Below, in pieces: positions 1 through 8,527 of a stretch of 64,000 nt of DNA. The notes below the pieces were generated by a model, which was not told the DNA's origin, did not search any database, and saw only the letters and a list, made by a program, of their open reading frames with translations. The stretch's first letter is position 1. Every line of letters begins with the position of its first letter. Made by a program: the position numbers and the translations under genes. The DNA is from Nostoc sp. UHCC 0302. Lineage in GTDB: Bacteria > Cyanobacteriota > Cyanobacteriia > Cyanobacteriales > Nostocaceae. The stretch lies in NCBI RefSeq assembly GCF_038096175.1, contig NZ_CP151099.1, positions 4,062,501-4,126,500 of the forward strand, read 5' to 3'.

Positions 1-190
1 AGTCCCCACCGAAAACCCAAACGAAAAATGGGGACGCAACCCCCATATTGCTTTATCAGTTACTGATTTAAATATCGCCAAACAAGAATTGCTCAATCAG
101 AATTATCGCATTCAAGCCAGTGCTTCGGGTCGTCCTGCCCTGTTCACCCAAGACCCTGATGGCAACATTATCGAGCTGAGTCAGCAGTAA
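1..190 (+). CDS. VOC (glyoxalase/bleomycin-resistance) family protein, C-terminal part
   Basis: The frame is open from the left edge and stops at TAA 188-190, so only about 62 C-terminal residues are visible. They read PHIALSVTDL, then RPALFTQDPDGNIIELSQQ. The DPDGNxIEL ending is the typical last strand of vicinal-oxygen-chelate proteins, where the final Glu is usually a metal ligand. VOC members include glyoxalases, dioxygenases and resistance proteins, and the substrate cannot be told from this fragment. The start lies outside the window. Confidence 0.8.
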   Translation, partial: VPTENPNEKWGRNPHIALSVTDLNIAKQELLNQNYRIQASASGRPALFTQDPDGNIIELSQQ

Positions 191-298
191 AGGGAGTAGG
201 GGACAGGGGGCAGTGGACAGTTGACAACGGACAGGGGGGACAAGGGGGACAATTAAGAAAATAATTACTATCTCTTGACTTTTGACTCTCAAAGCCCA
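191..298. repeat. G-rich low-complexity intergenic repeat (heptamer type)
   Basis: The spacer consists of degenerate GGGGACA/GGACAGT/TTGACTC-like units, the short tandem repeats common between genes of Nostoc and Calothrix. An in-frame TTG at 275 lies inside this repeat and is a poor start for the next gene. Confidence 0.6.
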
Positions 299-1591
299 AT
301 GAAAATCATTGCCTACACTTACACCGATCCTCTATTAGAACCATCTCCTGATCAAGCTAATTGGGGATGGGAGGTGGATGCTGTTTATCAAGATTTGGGT
401 AAGCGTACACAATTACAACAACTGTTGACTGACTGCGAAACTGAACCAGCAAATTATCTCCTAATCCGTCGCTTGGAAGAATTGGGGGATAGTGTAGAGG
501 AAGTGAGCGATCGCCTCAATGCACTCGAAGCTATGGAAGTGATGGTGATTGCTACTCAACAACCCTACACTTCAGAAAATTCTCATCTCCGCGTTGAATT
601 GCTGAATTTACTCCACGAAATTCAACGTCAGCAACGCAGTCATCGCATCCGTCAAGGACACGCCCGCAATCGTCTTGATGCCGCACCCCCTCCCGGCAAA
701 GTACCCTACGGCTATCGCAGAGGTCAAGGAAAATATACTATTGATCGCAGTACTTCACCTGTGGTCAAAGATTTTTTTGAACATTTTATACTTTATGGTT
801 CGCTGCGCGGTTCGGTGCGTTACCTAGCGAAAAAATACGGTAAGAAAATCTCTGTCACCACTGGACGGCGCTGGCTGACGAATCCAGTCTATCGTGGCAA
901 TACAGCTTATCACAATGGTGAAATTATCTCGAATACTCATATTCCGATAATTTCTCAGCAAGAAGCTGCTCAAGTTGACCGACTTTTACGCCGTAACAGC
1001 CGTTTACCTTCTCGGACTGCTAGTGCGCCGCGTTCTCTGGCTGGGTTGGTTCTCTGTAGCAAGTGTCAATCACATTTGACAGTTACTAGTGTCACCCAAC
1101 GCAACCAAGACAAAGAGTATCTTTATTTACGTTCTATTAGCTGTCCGAAAAAGCCCAAGTGTCGAGCGATTCCTTACCAAGAAGTCTTAGAAAATACCAT
1201 TGAAACTGTTTGCCGTGACTTACCCCTAGCGGTAGCAGGAACGAATTCTCCCCAATTGGATGCAGTCAAGAATAGTTTAGGGGAAGCGATCGCCCGTCAG
1301 CAAGAAATCCTGGCTCAGATACCAGCTTTAATTGAAACCGGAATTTTGGATGCCCAAACAGCAAAGTTAAGGGCTTATAAACTCCGTACGGAAATTTCTG
1401 CACTACAAGCCAAGTTGGCAACACTCCCACCAGTGAATTTGCGTTCTGTTGCTCAAGCTGTTTCTCTTCCCCAATTTTGGTTAGATTTATCGGAAACAGA
1501 GCGCCGATTCTACTTCCGAGAATTTATTAAGCAAATTGAAATTATTCGTCAGGATAAAAATTGGAAATTACAAGTAATTTTTATTTTTTGA
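299..1591 (+). CDS. Large serine recombinase family protein with a degenerate catalytic domain
   Basis: A protein of 430 residues from ATG 299; an upstream in-frame TTG at 275 falls in repeat DNA and was not chosen. The order is a short resolvase-like N-terminal domain (1 to about 90), a recombinase domain (about 115-215, with HRIRQGHARN, PPPGKVPYGYRR and RRWLTNPVYRGNT), a Cys4 zinc ribbon (CSKC ... CPKKPKC) and a C-terminal helical stretch. This is the layout of large serine integrases and of XisF/SpoIVCA-type excisionases. The usual AYxRxS nucleophile motif reads AYTYTD here. The usual DRLGR motif reads EELGD, so the nucleophilic Ser and two catalytic Arg appear to be missing. DNA binding may persist. 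It could be a regulator, a partner subunit or a relic; no attachment site was found. Confidence 0.8.
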   Translation: MKIIAYTYTDPLLEPSPDQANWGWEVDAVYQDLGKRTQLQQLLTDCETEPANYLLIRRLEELGDSVEEVSDRLNALEAMEVMVIATQQPYTSENSHLRVELLNLLHEIQRQQRSHRIRQGHARNRLDAAPPPGKVPYGYRRGQGKYTIDRSTSPVVKDFFEHFILYGSLRGSVRYLAKKYGKKISVTTGRRWLTNPVYRGNTAYHNGEIISNTHIPIISQQEAAQVDRLLRRNSRLPSRTASAPRSLAGLVLCSKCQSHLTVTSVTQRNQDKEYLYLRSISCPKKPKCRAIPYQEVLENTIETVCRDLPLAVAGTNSPQLDAVKNSLGEAIARQQEILAQIPALIETGILDAQTAKLRAYKLRTEISALQAKLATLPPVNLRSVAQAVSLPQFWLDLSETERRFYFREFIKQIEIIRQDKNWKLQVIFIF

Positions 1592-2175
1592 TAGGTAATT
1601 CTTTACTACCCCATTAATTGTTACTGCTAAAAATTTTCCTCAGTGTTATTTAATTAACTTTTGGACTACCGTCGGTATTTATCATCTTGTCCGACAAGAG
1701 TAGCAAAAGTTTCAACATAAATGTAACAAAAAAACTATTACTGCAACCCAAAAACCAAAATAATAAATAATTAATATAATCCTACCGTTTCAGGAAATGC
1801 CTGTGCTAAATATATCGCAGGAGCGCACAGCAGTCAGTGTCTACAGTTATTCACGTATTACAGATATTCCTAAAAGCGGTATAACTTAATAACAACTACT
1901 TGTTATAAATTATGTTTGAATGTGTCTTAAATACTAATTAAAAACTCAGATTGTATGATTTGTATCATTTTTTGTATAAAGATAAATACTAGTTAATCAT
2001 CTAAAAAATAGCTAAGATAAATTTCTCAAAAAATTAGTATCAATCCGGGAAAACTGAGTTAATCTTGGAAACTAGTAATTGTTAAGAACACTTGTTGTTA
2101 CTGGGTGGCAACATTGGAGATTCGCTAGATGTCTCTATGTAATCAAACCAGCAAGCAAAATGATTATCATAGAAT
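1592..2175. other. AT-rich intergenic region, no gene seen
   Basis: 584 bases of AT-rich DNA with stops in all frames. No tRNA, convincing hairpin or tandem repeat was seen. It presumably carries the promoter of the glycosyltransferase at 2176, but no clear -10/-35 pair stands out. Confidence 0.5.
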
Positions 2176-3795
2176 ATGCAAGAAGGAAGCTTTGTTTGGG
2201 GTCATCTAGAAAAACAGCATCGCACGGCCCAGAGATGGATTGATTGGGTATGGCTAATAGTATTACTGTTGGCAGCAGTGTTATTATTTAGCATCAATCT
2301 TGGAGGATTGCCGCTGCGAGATTGGGATGAAGGTACTGTGGCACAAGTCGCCCGTGAGATTTGGCGTGCGCCAGCAGGTTCAATGCGTTGGCTTTACCCA
2401 ACCCTGGGAGGTGAACCATATCATAACAAGCCCCCCCTGATGCATTTACTAATTGCTTGGGCTTATTCTCTGGGAGGCGTGAATGAGTTAACCACACGCT
2501 TACCAGGAGCAATTTTAACAGCAACTTCCGTACCTTTGCTGTATTGCATTGGTCGAGAGATATTTCGCCAACGTTGGGCAGCTATTTATAGCGCCTTGAT
2601 TTTCCTGACCATGCTACCTGTGGTACGTCATGGGCGTTTGGCGATGTTGGATGGGGCGGTGGAAACTTTTTTGATGCTGATGATGTTGTGTGTATTGCGA
2701 TCGCGTCGGGATTTACGTTATTGCCTTGGTATTGGCATCAGTCTTGGGTTAATTTGTTTAACGCAAGGTTTGTTAGGCATCACCCTTGGCATAATTGCGA
2801 TCGTCTTCTTATTTTGGGATACACCACGACTACTCACCTGTTACTACCTATGGACAGCAATTCTGATTGGAATGTTGCCTGTAGCCTGCTGGTATGGCAT
2901 TCAACTGATACGTTATGGTTACGCTTTTGCCCAAATTGGTCTTGTGAGTCAATCTCTCAACGGAATTGGCACAGCCGCTGAGGGTAATTTTGAACCACCT
3001 TGGTACTACATCCTAGAAATTCTCAAGTGGACGTGGCCTTGGCTAGTGTTTTTACCGCAATCCATAACCTTAACGTGGGAAAATCGCAATCTAAGCTGGG
3101 CAAAACTCGTACTGGTATGGAGTGGTGTCTATCTGTTAATAATTTCTTTCATGAGTACCAAACTTCCTTGGTACATATTCCCGATTTACCCAAGCCTAGC
3201 CTTAGCTTTTGGTATCCAGTTAGCAGAAACAGAAAATTCGCCTTTACTGACATCTTATCCCCGTCTTTGGGTAACTGGTTTTGCCATCCTGGCTGTAGTC
3301 GCTTCTGCTGGCAGCATTTATTTTAGCTGGGGTACAGCACCAAAAACCGACTTACAGCTGATTTTTGCAGCAGTCGCTGTGACTATGACTTTAGCAGCTA
3401 TTTTGGCAGAGCGAGGCGACGGGCAATTTCTGAAGATTTTGTTTTGGGGAAGTTATCTTTCGCTGTTGCTGTTGATGAAATCAAACTACTGGGTTTGGGA
3501 ATTATCTGAAGCCTATCCAGTTAAACCAGTCGCCGCTATGATAACGCGGGCAAATCCAGTCGTGAGGAAGATTTACACATCTTTTCCTTCTCATCGTCCC
3601 TCATTGGATTTTTACAGCGATCGCACTATCATTCCTGCTTCTCCAGGTGAACTGAAATATTATTGGCATTATAGCGGCCAACCCTACTTCCTGATTAATG
3701 CATCTGCTATCAACAATCTCCAACTAGAGTCACTGAAGCTAGTTGACGAGGCTGAAGGCTGGAAATTAGTTACAAAAGATACTAGTCGTTTATAG
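2176..3795 (+). CDS. GT39/ArnT-like membrane glycosyltransferase
   Basis: 539 residues with about ten or more hydrophobic segments; the first spans roughly residues 25-45. Just after it comes LRDWDEGTVAQVAREIW, the acidic first-loop motif of the PMT/ArnT (GT-C) superfamily, followed by PYHNKPPLMHLL, the conserved KPPL segment of that family. Such enzymes move a sugar from a polyprenyl-phosphate donor onto a lipid or protein at the outer face of the plasma membrane. The C-terminal soluble part (about 465-539) carries no recognised domain. It stands alone on the plus strand. Donor and acceptor cannot be predicted. Confidence 0.85.
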   Translation: MQEGSFVWGHLEKQHRTAQRWIDWVWLIVLLLAAVLLFSINLGGLPLRDWDEGTVAQVAREIWRAPAGSMRWLYPTLGGEPYHNKPPLMHLLIAWAYSLGGVNELTTRLPGAILTATSVPLLYCIGREIFRQRWAAIYSALIFLTMLPVVRHGRLAMLDGAVETFLMLMMLCVLRSRRDLRYCLGIGISLGLICLTQGLLGITLGIIAIVFLFWDTPRLLTCYYLWTAILIGMLPVACWYGIQLIRYGYAFAQIGLVSQSLNGIGTAAEGNFEPPWYYILEILKWTWPWLVFLPQSITLTWENRNLSWAKLVLVWSGVYLLIISFMSTKLPWYIFPIYPSLALAFGIQLAETENSPLLTSYPRLWVTGFAILAVVASAGSIYFSWGTAPKTDLQLIFAAVAVTMTLAAILAERGDGQFLKILFWGSYLSLLLLMKSNYWVWELSEAYPVKPVAAMITRANPVVRKIYTSFPSHRPSLDFYSDRTIIPASPGELKYYWHYSGQPYFLINASAINNLQLESLKLVDEAEGWKLVTKDTSRL

Positions 3796-3800
3796 GGAAT

Positions 3801-3828
3801 GGGGCAGTTGTCCACTGTCAACTGCCCC
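3801..3828 (+). terminator. Stem-loop after the glycosyltransferase gene
   Basis: GGGGCAGTTG and CAACTGCCCC form a perfect 10-bp stem with an 8-base loop, six bases after the stop codon. No T-run follows, so it may be a weak terminator or just a fold of the local heptamer repeat. Confidence 0.35.
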
Positions 3829-3920
3829 CTTGTCCCCCTCCTCCAGCCTGATTTCGGAGTATTTTTTGTTATAATAATACTTACGTTAAAGTAAGATATG
3901 ATTTCTGTAAGAGTATAAAC

Positions 3921-4307
3921 TTAGGTAAATATTTTATCTACTTCTTGAATTTTCTCTGTTTTTGGAAACACTTGCTGATCGTAGTTAGTGCTTTCTTGCG
4001 TTATGGCAAGCGTACTAAAGAAAATGGCACTGCCAACAGCCAGAGCTACCATAGGACGCTTAAGCAGAACAAAATCTCTTATAATCCTTGCTAAAGGTCG
4101 GCTTTGACGACGTAGTGCCGAAGCGACAATTATCTGTCTCCAGGTAAATGGATCACGGACATAATGACCGCTCTGACAAACTACTAGCCGTTCCTGGCAG
4201 TACGGACAGGAAAACAAGCCAATGCACCTCTTGATTGGTTTAGGCGTGGCATTTCTTTGGCAAATTGGGCAAGTAACATAATGATTATCAAAGGTGTGTG
4301 TATTCAT
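3921..4307 (-). CDS. Small zinc-ribbon protein with one membrane segment
   Basis: 128 residues. The N-terminus has CPIC (about 14-17) and CPYC (about 35-38), then a further Cys-x-x-x-His (CQSGH), a likely zinc ribbon. A basic stretch (ALRRQSRPLARIIRD) is followed by one hydrophobic segment (about 88-105, MVALAVGSAIFFSTLAI) and a short polar tail. The arrangement suggests a cytoplasmic zinc-binding head anchored in a membrane. I do not recognise the family. It is monocistronic, with repeat DNA on one side and a long empty spacer on the other. Confidence 0.65.
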   Translation of the reverse strand: MNTHTFDNHYVTCPICQRNATPKPIKRCIGLFSCPYCQERLVVCQSGHYVRDPFTWRQIIVASALRRQSRPLARIIRDFVLLKRPMVALAVGSAIFFSTLAITQESTNYDQQVFPKTEKIQEVDKIFT

Positions 4308-4990
4308 CTACCTCGTCCGCCTAGTAGTCCATTTACGCGCTTTATAACAATAGCTATATTGAATTTTGAGCAATACTTAGTAGGCTCCTAAGTATGACCT
4401 AACTGAAGTAGGGGTATGAGGGTTTAAGGAAATAGGGATGTAAGGGAAAGAGAGTGCTTTTTTTGAGAGGGAAAAGCCTGCTGTTATACTCACGATTCCT
4501 TCAGAAGTAAAAACACTTAATGCTTGCTGTACGCAAGCAAATTTGTCAATCATAAATCCCTATATTCCTATATTTCTATACCATTACACCTTGCCCATAA
4601 GGCATTGACATCAGCCAGGAATCATACATTAACTTATGTTCCTACTAAGGATGGTTTAATGGTCGCAACACGAGTATAGCTAGATTTAGGTGAGGATGGC
4701 TCCTCTTTAGTACTTGTCTATATTGCATCCACTCAGCCTACAGATACTATATTTTATTTACAGAGAATAAAGTCGATCCTCAGTCCCATGTTTTGAGCGA
4801 TCGCTAACCCCTGACTATTAATTCTCTACTATTTAACCATTCTCACCACAAAAATTTTGCAGAATGATATTTTTACTAAAGCTTTCTCAACCAAGTAAAT
4901 AAACTCTACTTGTCTGGTTGTTAAACAATGGCTCACAATGAGAAGTAGCAGATAAAAATTTAAGTTTTTTCTTACATTTTCCCGACCTCA
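4308..4990. other. Intergenic region, no gene seen
   Basis: 683 bases between divergent genes. It includes a small imperfect palindrome near 4520 (GCTTGCTGTACGCAAGC) but no coding frame with family features and no RNA gene I can recognise. Confidence 0.5.
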
Positions 4991-6895
4991 ATGACTCTCC
5001 TGCCTCCCACTCAACTGAGGAAGGTAACGGAACAACCTGCCTTTCCTACACCTTCCGCGCGTTTAGCCGAACTCATTAATCGTTTTCAACCATCACCAGA
5101 AACCGTTGTGCTTTTTTTAGCTATGCTAATTGGCGGTGGCACTGGTATGGGTATAGTTACGTTTCACTATTTGATCCAGCTAATTCACCAATTGATGCTG
5201 GAAAATTTGATGGGACAAATAGGTGTTTGGGGTGCTTGGACTTTAGCCTGTGTTCCTACTCTTGGCGGACTCATCGTCGGCTTGATGCGCTGGCGCACTC
5301 AAGACTTTGGGCCTGGACTGTCATCTCTCATCGCTGTCTCTCAGGGAAAAGAGGTCAGCCGACCACTACGACCAGTGACAAAAATGCTGGCTGCATCTGT
5401 CTCTTTGGGAAGCGGTGCTTCTTTGGGGCCAGAGGGGCCGAGTGTAGAAATAGGCGCAAACTTTGGGATGTTGTTGTCTGTAATTCTCAACGTATCTCAA
5501 GAACGACTGCGTTTGCTTTTGGGTGCTGGTGCTGCTGCTGGATTAGCAGCGGGATTTAATGCCCCAATTGCCGGAGTATTTTTTGCTCTAGAGGTAGTTA
5601 TGGGAACTACATCTTTTGCAACTTCTGCTGTAAGTGTGGTGCTACTCGCAGCCGTGGTGGCGGCATTAATTGCTCAAATTGGTTTGGGAGCGCAACCTGC
5701 TTTTGCCTTACCTGTTTACCAAGTCCGCAGTCCTTTGGAATTACCTCTTTATCTGGGGTTGGGTATAGGGGCTAGTCTAGTTTCTCTAACTTATACTGAA
5801 TTAATTCGTTTGGCTAAAGCTTGCTTTGCTGGAAAAGTTCCAGGTTTTGAGTTTTTGGGACGAATTCCTCAGCCGATTCATCCAATTATTGGCGGTGTCA
5901 TCGTCGGCGTAGTTGCTTTGTGCTTCCCGCAAATTTTAGGTGTAGGTTATGAAACTGTAGAAGCAATGCTTCAAGATGTGCAGTTTTCGCTTTTGTTGTT
6001 GGTTGAACTATTAGTATTAAAGCTGTTAATGACAGCAATTAGTACTGGTAGCGGTTTCATCGGTGGTTTGTTTGCACCAGCGATGTTTTTAGGCGCTTCT
6101 TTTGGTTCAGCTTACGCCCATATTTTGGCTGTGCTATTTCCAGGAATTAGCGAATATATGGCTGCTCCTCCGGCTTATGCAATGGTGGGAATGGCAGCAG
6201 TTTTGGCAGGGAGTGTGAGAGCGCCGTTAACAGCTATTTTGATGCTATTTGAATTAACTCGTGACTACCGCATTGTTTTACCATTAATGGCAGCTGTGGG
6301 TTTGAGTGTTTGGCTAGTGGAGAGGCTGAAGCCAACTTTTAACTCTAACTCCAATCTTCAGCAAATTGGTCTTGCTGAGTTGAAAGATGAACAAGTTGAA
6401 ATTGTCCAGCAAATTTTAGTTGAGGATGCAATGCAATCCTGTCCTAAAAAGTTACTTGCAACCCTTGGGGTATTGGAAGCAGCTGTAGAAATGACACGCG
6501 ATCGCATTCGCAGTGCTTTAGTAATAGATGAAAACGAACAATTAGTTGGTATTGTTTCTCTAGAAGATATTAACCGCGTACTTTCTCTGTGGGAAAGTTA
6601 CTCAAATTCGTCTACTGAAATTCAGCCTAATCTATCTAGTCAAACTCTTGTAGACATTTGTACTACTGAAATCCTTTATGCTTGGGAAGATGAACCTTTA
6701 TCTGAAGCTTTAGACCGGATGGCGCTTCGTGGTTTGCATCAATTACCAGTGGTCGCTAGAGACAAACCCGATCGCATTTTAGGTTTATTAGAAAAAGAGC
6801 AAATTGCATTAACCTGCAATTTAGCAGTAACGCGTAAGGCACTTCGCCACCATTTACCACTTCTACCTTCAACAGATATAGTCATTAGTCATTAG
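4991..6895 (+). CDS. CLC-family chloride channel/transporter with C-terminal CBS pair
   Basis: 634 residues. The CLC core (about 35-445) shows the three pore signatures: GPGLS (107-111), GPEGPSVEIG (146-155, with the gating glutamate E148) and GGLFAPAMFLG (from about residue 355). Two CBS domains follow (about 465-525 and 550-610), which in other CLCs bind nucleotides and modulate gating. After FNAPIAGVFFALE the residue aligned with E203 of E. coli ClC-ec1 (the internal proton glutamate) is Val202, as in many eukaryotic CLC channels. This hints at channel-like or weakly proton-coupled anion transport, an inference from a remembered alignment. The gene has no close partner. A tandem palindromic repeat starts at its stop codon. 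Confidence 0.92.
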   Translation: MTLLPPTQLRKVTEQPAFPTPSARLAELINRFQPSPETVVLFLAMLIGGGTGMGIVTFHYLIQLIHQLMLENLMGQIGVWGAWTLACVPTLGGLIVGLMRWRTQDFGPGLSSLIAVSQGKEVSRPLRPVTKMLAASVSLGSGASLGPEGPSVEIGANFGMLLSVILNVSQERLRLLLGAGAAAGLAAGFNAPIAGVFFALEVVMGTTSFATSAVSVVLLAAVVAALIAQIGLGAQPAFALPVYQVRSPLELPLYLGLGIGASLVSLTYTELIRLAKACFAGKVPGFEFLGRIPQPIHPIIGGVIVGVVALCFPQILGVGYETVEAMLQDVQFSLLLLVELLVLKLLMTAISTGSGFIGGLFAPAMFLGASFGSAYAHILAVLFPGISEYMAAPPAYAMVGMAAVLAGSVRAPLTAILMLFELTRDYRIVLPLMAAVGLSVWLVERLKPTFNSNSNLQQIGLAELKDEQVEIVQQILVEDAMQSCPKKLLATLGVLEAAVEMTRDRIRSALVIDENEQLVGIVSLEDINRVLSLWESYSNSSTEIQPNLSSQTLVDICTTEILYAWEDEPLSEALDRMALRGLHQLPVVARDKPDRILGLLEKEQIALTCNLAVTRKALRHHLPLLPSTDIVISH

Positions 6896-7082
6896 TAGAG
6901 ACGCGATTAATCGCGTCTCTACAATAGTCATTCTAGAGACGCAATTAATCGCGTCTGTACAATAGTCATTCTAGAGACGCAATTAATCGCGCCCGTACAA
7001 TAGTCATTAGAGACACGATTAATCGCGTCTGTACAATAGTCATTCTATAAACACGATTAATCGCGCCCGTACAATAGTCGTT
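6896..7082. repeat. Five tandem copies of a 38-bp palindromic repeat
   Basis: Units begin near 6897, 6935, 6973, 7009 and 7047 (spacing 36-38). Each carries a palindrome of the type GAGACGCGATTAATCGCGTC followed by TACAATAGTCATT. The copies differ by a few bases and several changes break pairing in the stem (for example GCGCCCGT in copies 3 and 5). The same palindrome recurs singly elsewhere in the window (8415 and 33969). There is no spacer/repeat organisation as in CRISPR. Confidence 0.9.
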
Positions 7083-7105
7083 CACAAATGACAAATGACT
7101 ATTTA

Positions 7106-7522
7106 TTAAGCTGTAGCTTCTATTGCTTCGGCATCTTCCTGGCCTTCTGGATCTACCTGTCTGAGACGAATATGCTTTTTCCCTAAAGTGATGAGAAACT
7201 CATCTCCAGGTTTGAGATTCATCTGTTTAGTATAAGCTGAACCGATCAGTAAGTTACCATTCGATTGCACACTAATTCTATAGCTTGCGCTGCGTCCACC
7301 ACGCCCATTGGCACTTGGTGTACTGTCCAACTGAATACCTTCGGCATCAATTAGGGCATTTAAGAATTTCATCATATTCACTCGCTCTATACCATTTTTG
7401 GTAACGGTATAGTAGCCGCACTGCTTGGCTTTTTCTTCTTTGCTCAGGTTCTCCAGCTCTTTGACTTTTTTGAGCAGTTCTTCACCAACTAGGGGTTCAA
7501 TTTTTTTCTGTTTAGGCATCAA
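7106..7522 (-). CDS. cyAbrB-type transcriptional regulator
   Basis: 138 residues. It has the cyanobacterial AbrB layout: an N-terminal conserved part (PLVGEELLKKVKELENLS ... CGYYTVTKNG) and a C-terminal swapped-hairpin DNA-binding part (ASYRISVQSNGNLLIGSAYT, then LKPGDEFLITLGKKHIRL). cyAbrB proteins are cyanobacteria-specific regulators of carbon/nitrogen balance, hydrogenase and heterocyst-related genes. The NMMKFLNALIDAEGI and GRGGRSASYR segments resemble the Sll0822-like (cyAbrB2) clade more than the CalA-like clade, from memory. Two adjacent Met codons make the exact start ambiguous by one residue. The acidic tail (EGQEDAEAIEATA) is variable in the family. Confidence 0.92.
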   Translation of the reverse strand: MMPKQKKIEPLVGEELLKKVKELENLSKEEKAKQCGYYTVTKNGIERVNMMKFLNALIDAEGIQLDSTPSANGRGGRSASYRISVQSNGNLLIGSAYTKQMNLKPGDEFLITLGKKHIRLRQVDPEGQEDAEAIEATA

Positions 7523-7935
7523 CTTAGGTCGAAAACGAATGTTTGAAGTATTTGAATCGATTTTATTTTAGCTGAGGTTGAACTAATAGGAACAGAATCC
7601 TTTAGTTTTTATCTCAACCTAGCCAAGTATATTACATAGGTAGACGGAATTGTTGTGCAATTTTCAATTTTGCTAAGACAATCTATTTATAGAATCCTGG
7701 CAATCATCATAACTATATATAGTTTGTTTGTGAATTACTGCTAGACTATAATTGTTTAAGTTTTTTAAAGTAAAGCTTGCATAGGCTATCTACTTACTAA
7801 GCAAGATAATTAAGAGACAGAATCATAAGCAAAACTGATCCTTAGTCAAGAGTCAAGGGTCAAAAGTTAAAGGTCAAGAGTCAATATTTGGACTGTAGAC
7901 TTTTGACTGTTGACTGAACAACAAAGTTTACTGGA
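7523..7935. other. Intergenic region with heptamer repeats before the Rrf2 gene
   Basis: 413 bases between divergent regulators. The left part is AT-rich and presumably holds both promoters. About 7845-7918 consists of degenerate GTCAAGA/GTCAAAA heptamers, ending with an inverted version (ACTTTTGACTGTTGACT). No gene was found. Confidence 0.6.
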
Positions 7936-8379
7936 ATGAAACTAACTACCAGAGGACATTACAGTGTGAAGGCGTTGCTGGATTTAACTTTACAGCCAAA
8001 ATATGGGCCTGTATCTGTAAGAGCGATCGCTAATCGTCAAGATATCCCAGCTCCCTATCTAGAAAAATTACTAATAGAAATGCGTCGTGCTGGGTTAGTG
8101 AAATCAATTCGTGGCAGCATCGGCGGCTATCAATTAGCAAGAGAACCAGCACAAATCTCTATAGGACAAATTTTAGAAGCAGTCGGTGAAACGATTACTC
8201 ATTTACCTCAGCACACACCACTACCAGCACAAACTGAAGATTGGGTAACATTTACCCTTTGGCAGAGGCTCAACCAAAAACTTAAAGAAGCTTTGTACAG
8301 TATTACGTTGGCAGACCTTTATTATGATGCGCGTAGTTGGCAAGCTTCTCTTGGAGAAGAAGCTAGTTTTGTAGTTTAG
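7936..8379 (+). CDS. Rrf2-family transcriptional regulator without cluster cysteines
   Basis: 147 residues, usual Rrf2 length. The N-terminal winged helix (MKLTTRGHYSVKALLDL ... IPAPYLEKLLIEMRRAGLV, then GSIGGYQLAR) is typical. IscR/NsrR-type Rrf2 proteins bind an Fe-S cluster through three Cys in the region after the wing. Here the whole protein contains no cysteine, and the equivalent segment reads THLPQHTPLPAQTEDW. It is therefore predicted to sense something other than an Fe-S cluster, or to ligate a cofactor through His. The target genes are unknown. cbiB follows after 148 bp of repeats, so operon membership is doubtful. Confidence 0.9.
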   Translation: MKLTTRGHYSVKALLDLTLQPKYGPVSVRAIANRQDIPAPYLEKLLIEMRRAGLVKSIRGSIGGYQLAREPAQISIGQILEAVGETITHLPQHTPLPAQTEDWVTFTLWQRLNQKLKEALYSITLADLYYDARSWQASLGEEASFVV

Positions 8380-8512
8380 TCATTGGTCATTAGTCATTAG
8401 TCATTCGTTATTTAGTAGAGACGCGATTATACTCTTACGAGAAGCCGAAGCAGAGCGTCTACGCGTCTGTACAATTAATCGCCTCTGTACAATAGTCATT
8501 TACAAATAACGA
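8380..8512. repeat. Heptamer and GACGCG palindrome repeats
   Basis: GTCATTG/GTCATTA heptamers (8380-8410) are followed by broken copies of the GAGACGCGATT element. The AAGGA before the cbiB start lies just beyond. Confidence 0.6.
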
Positions 8513-8527
8513 AGGATATAAAGACAA

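Noticed and set aside
275-298. Earlier TTG start for the recombinase gene
   Set aside because: Lies in heptamer repeat DNA; the family begins at the MKIIAY Met.
6896-7082. CRISPR-like array after the CLC gene
   Set aside because: Repeat and intervening sequence are both conserved between units, and only five copies are present; it is a tandem palindrome repeat.
8380-8527. Cobalamin riboswitch before cbiB
   Set aside because: The spacer is repeat DNA and no B12-box-like conserved core was recognised.
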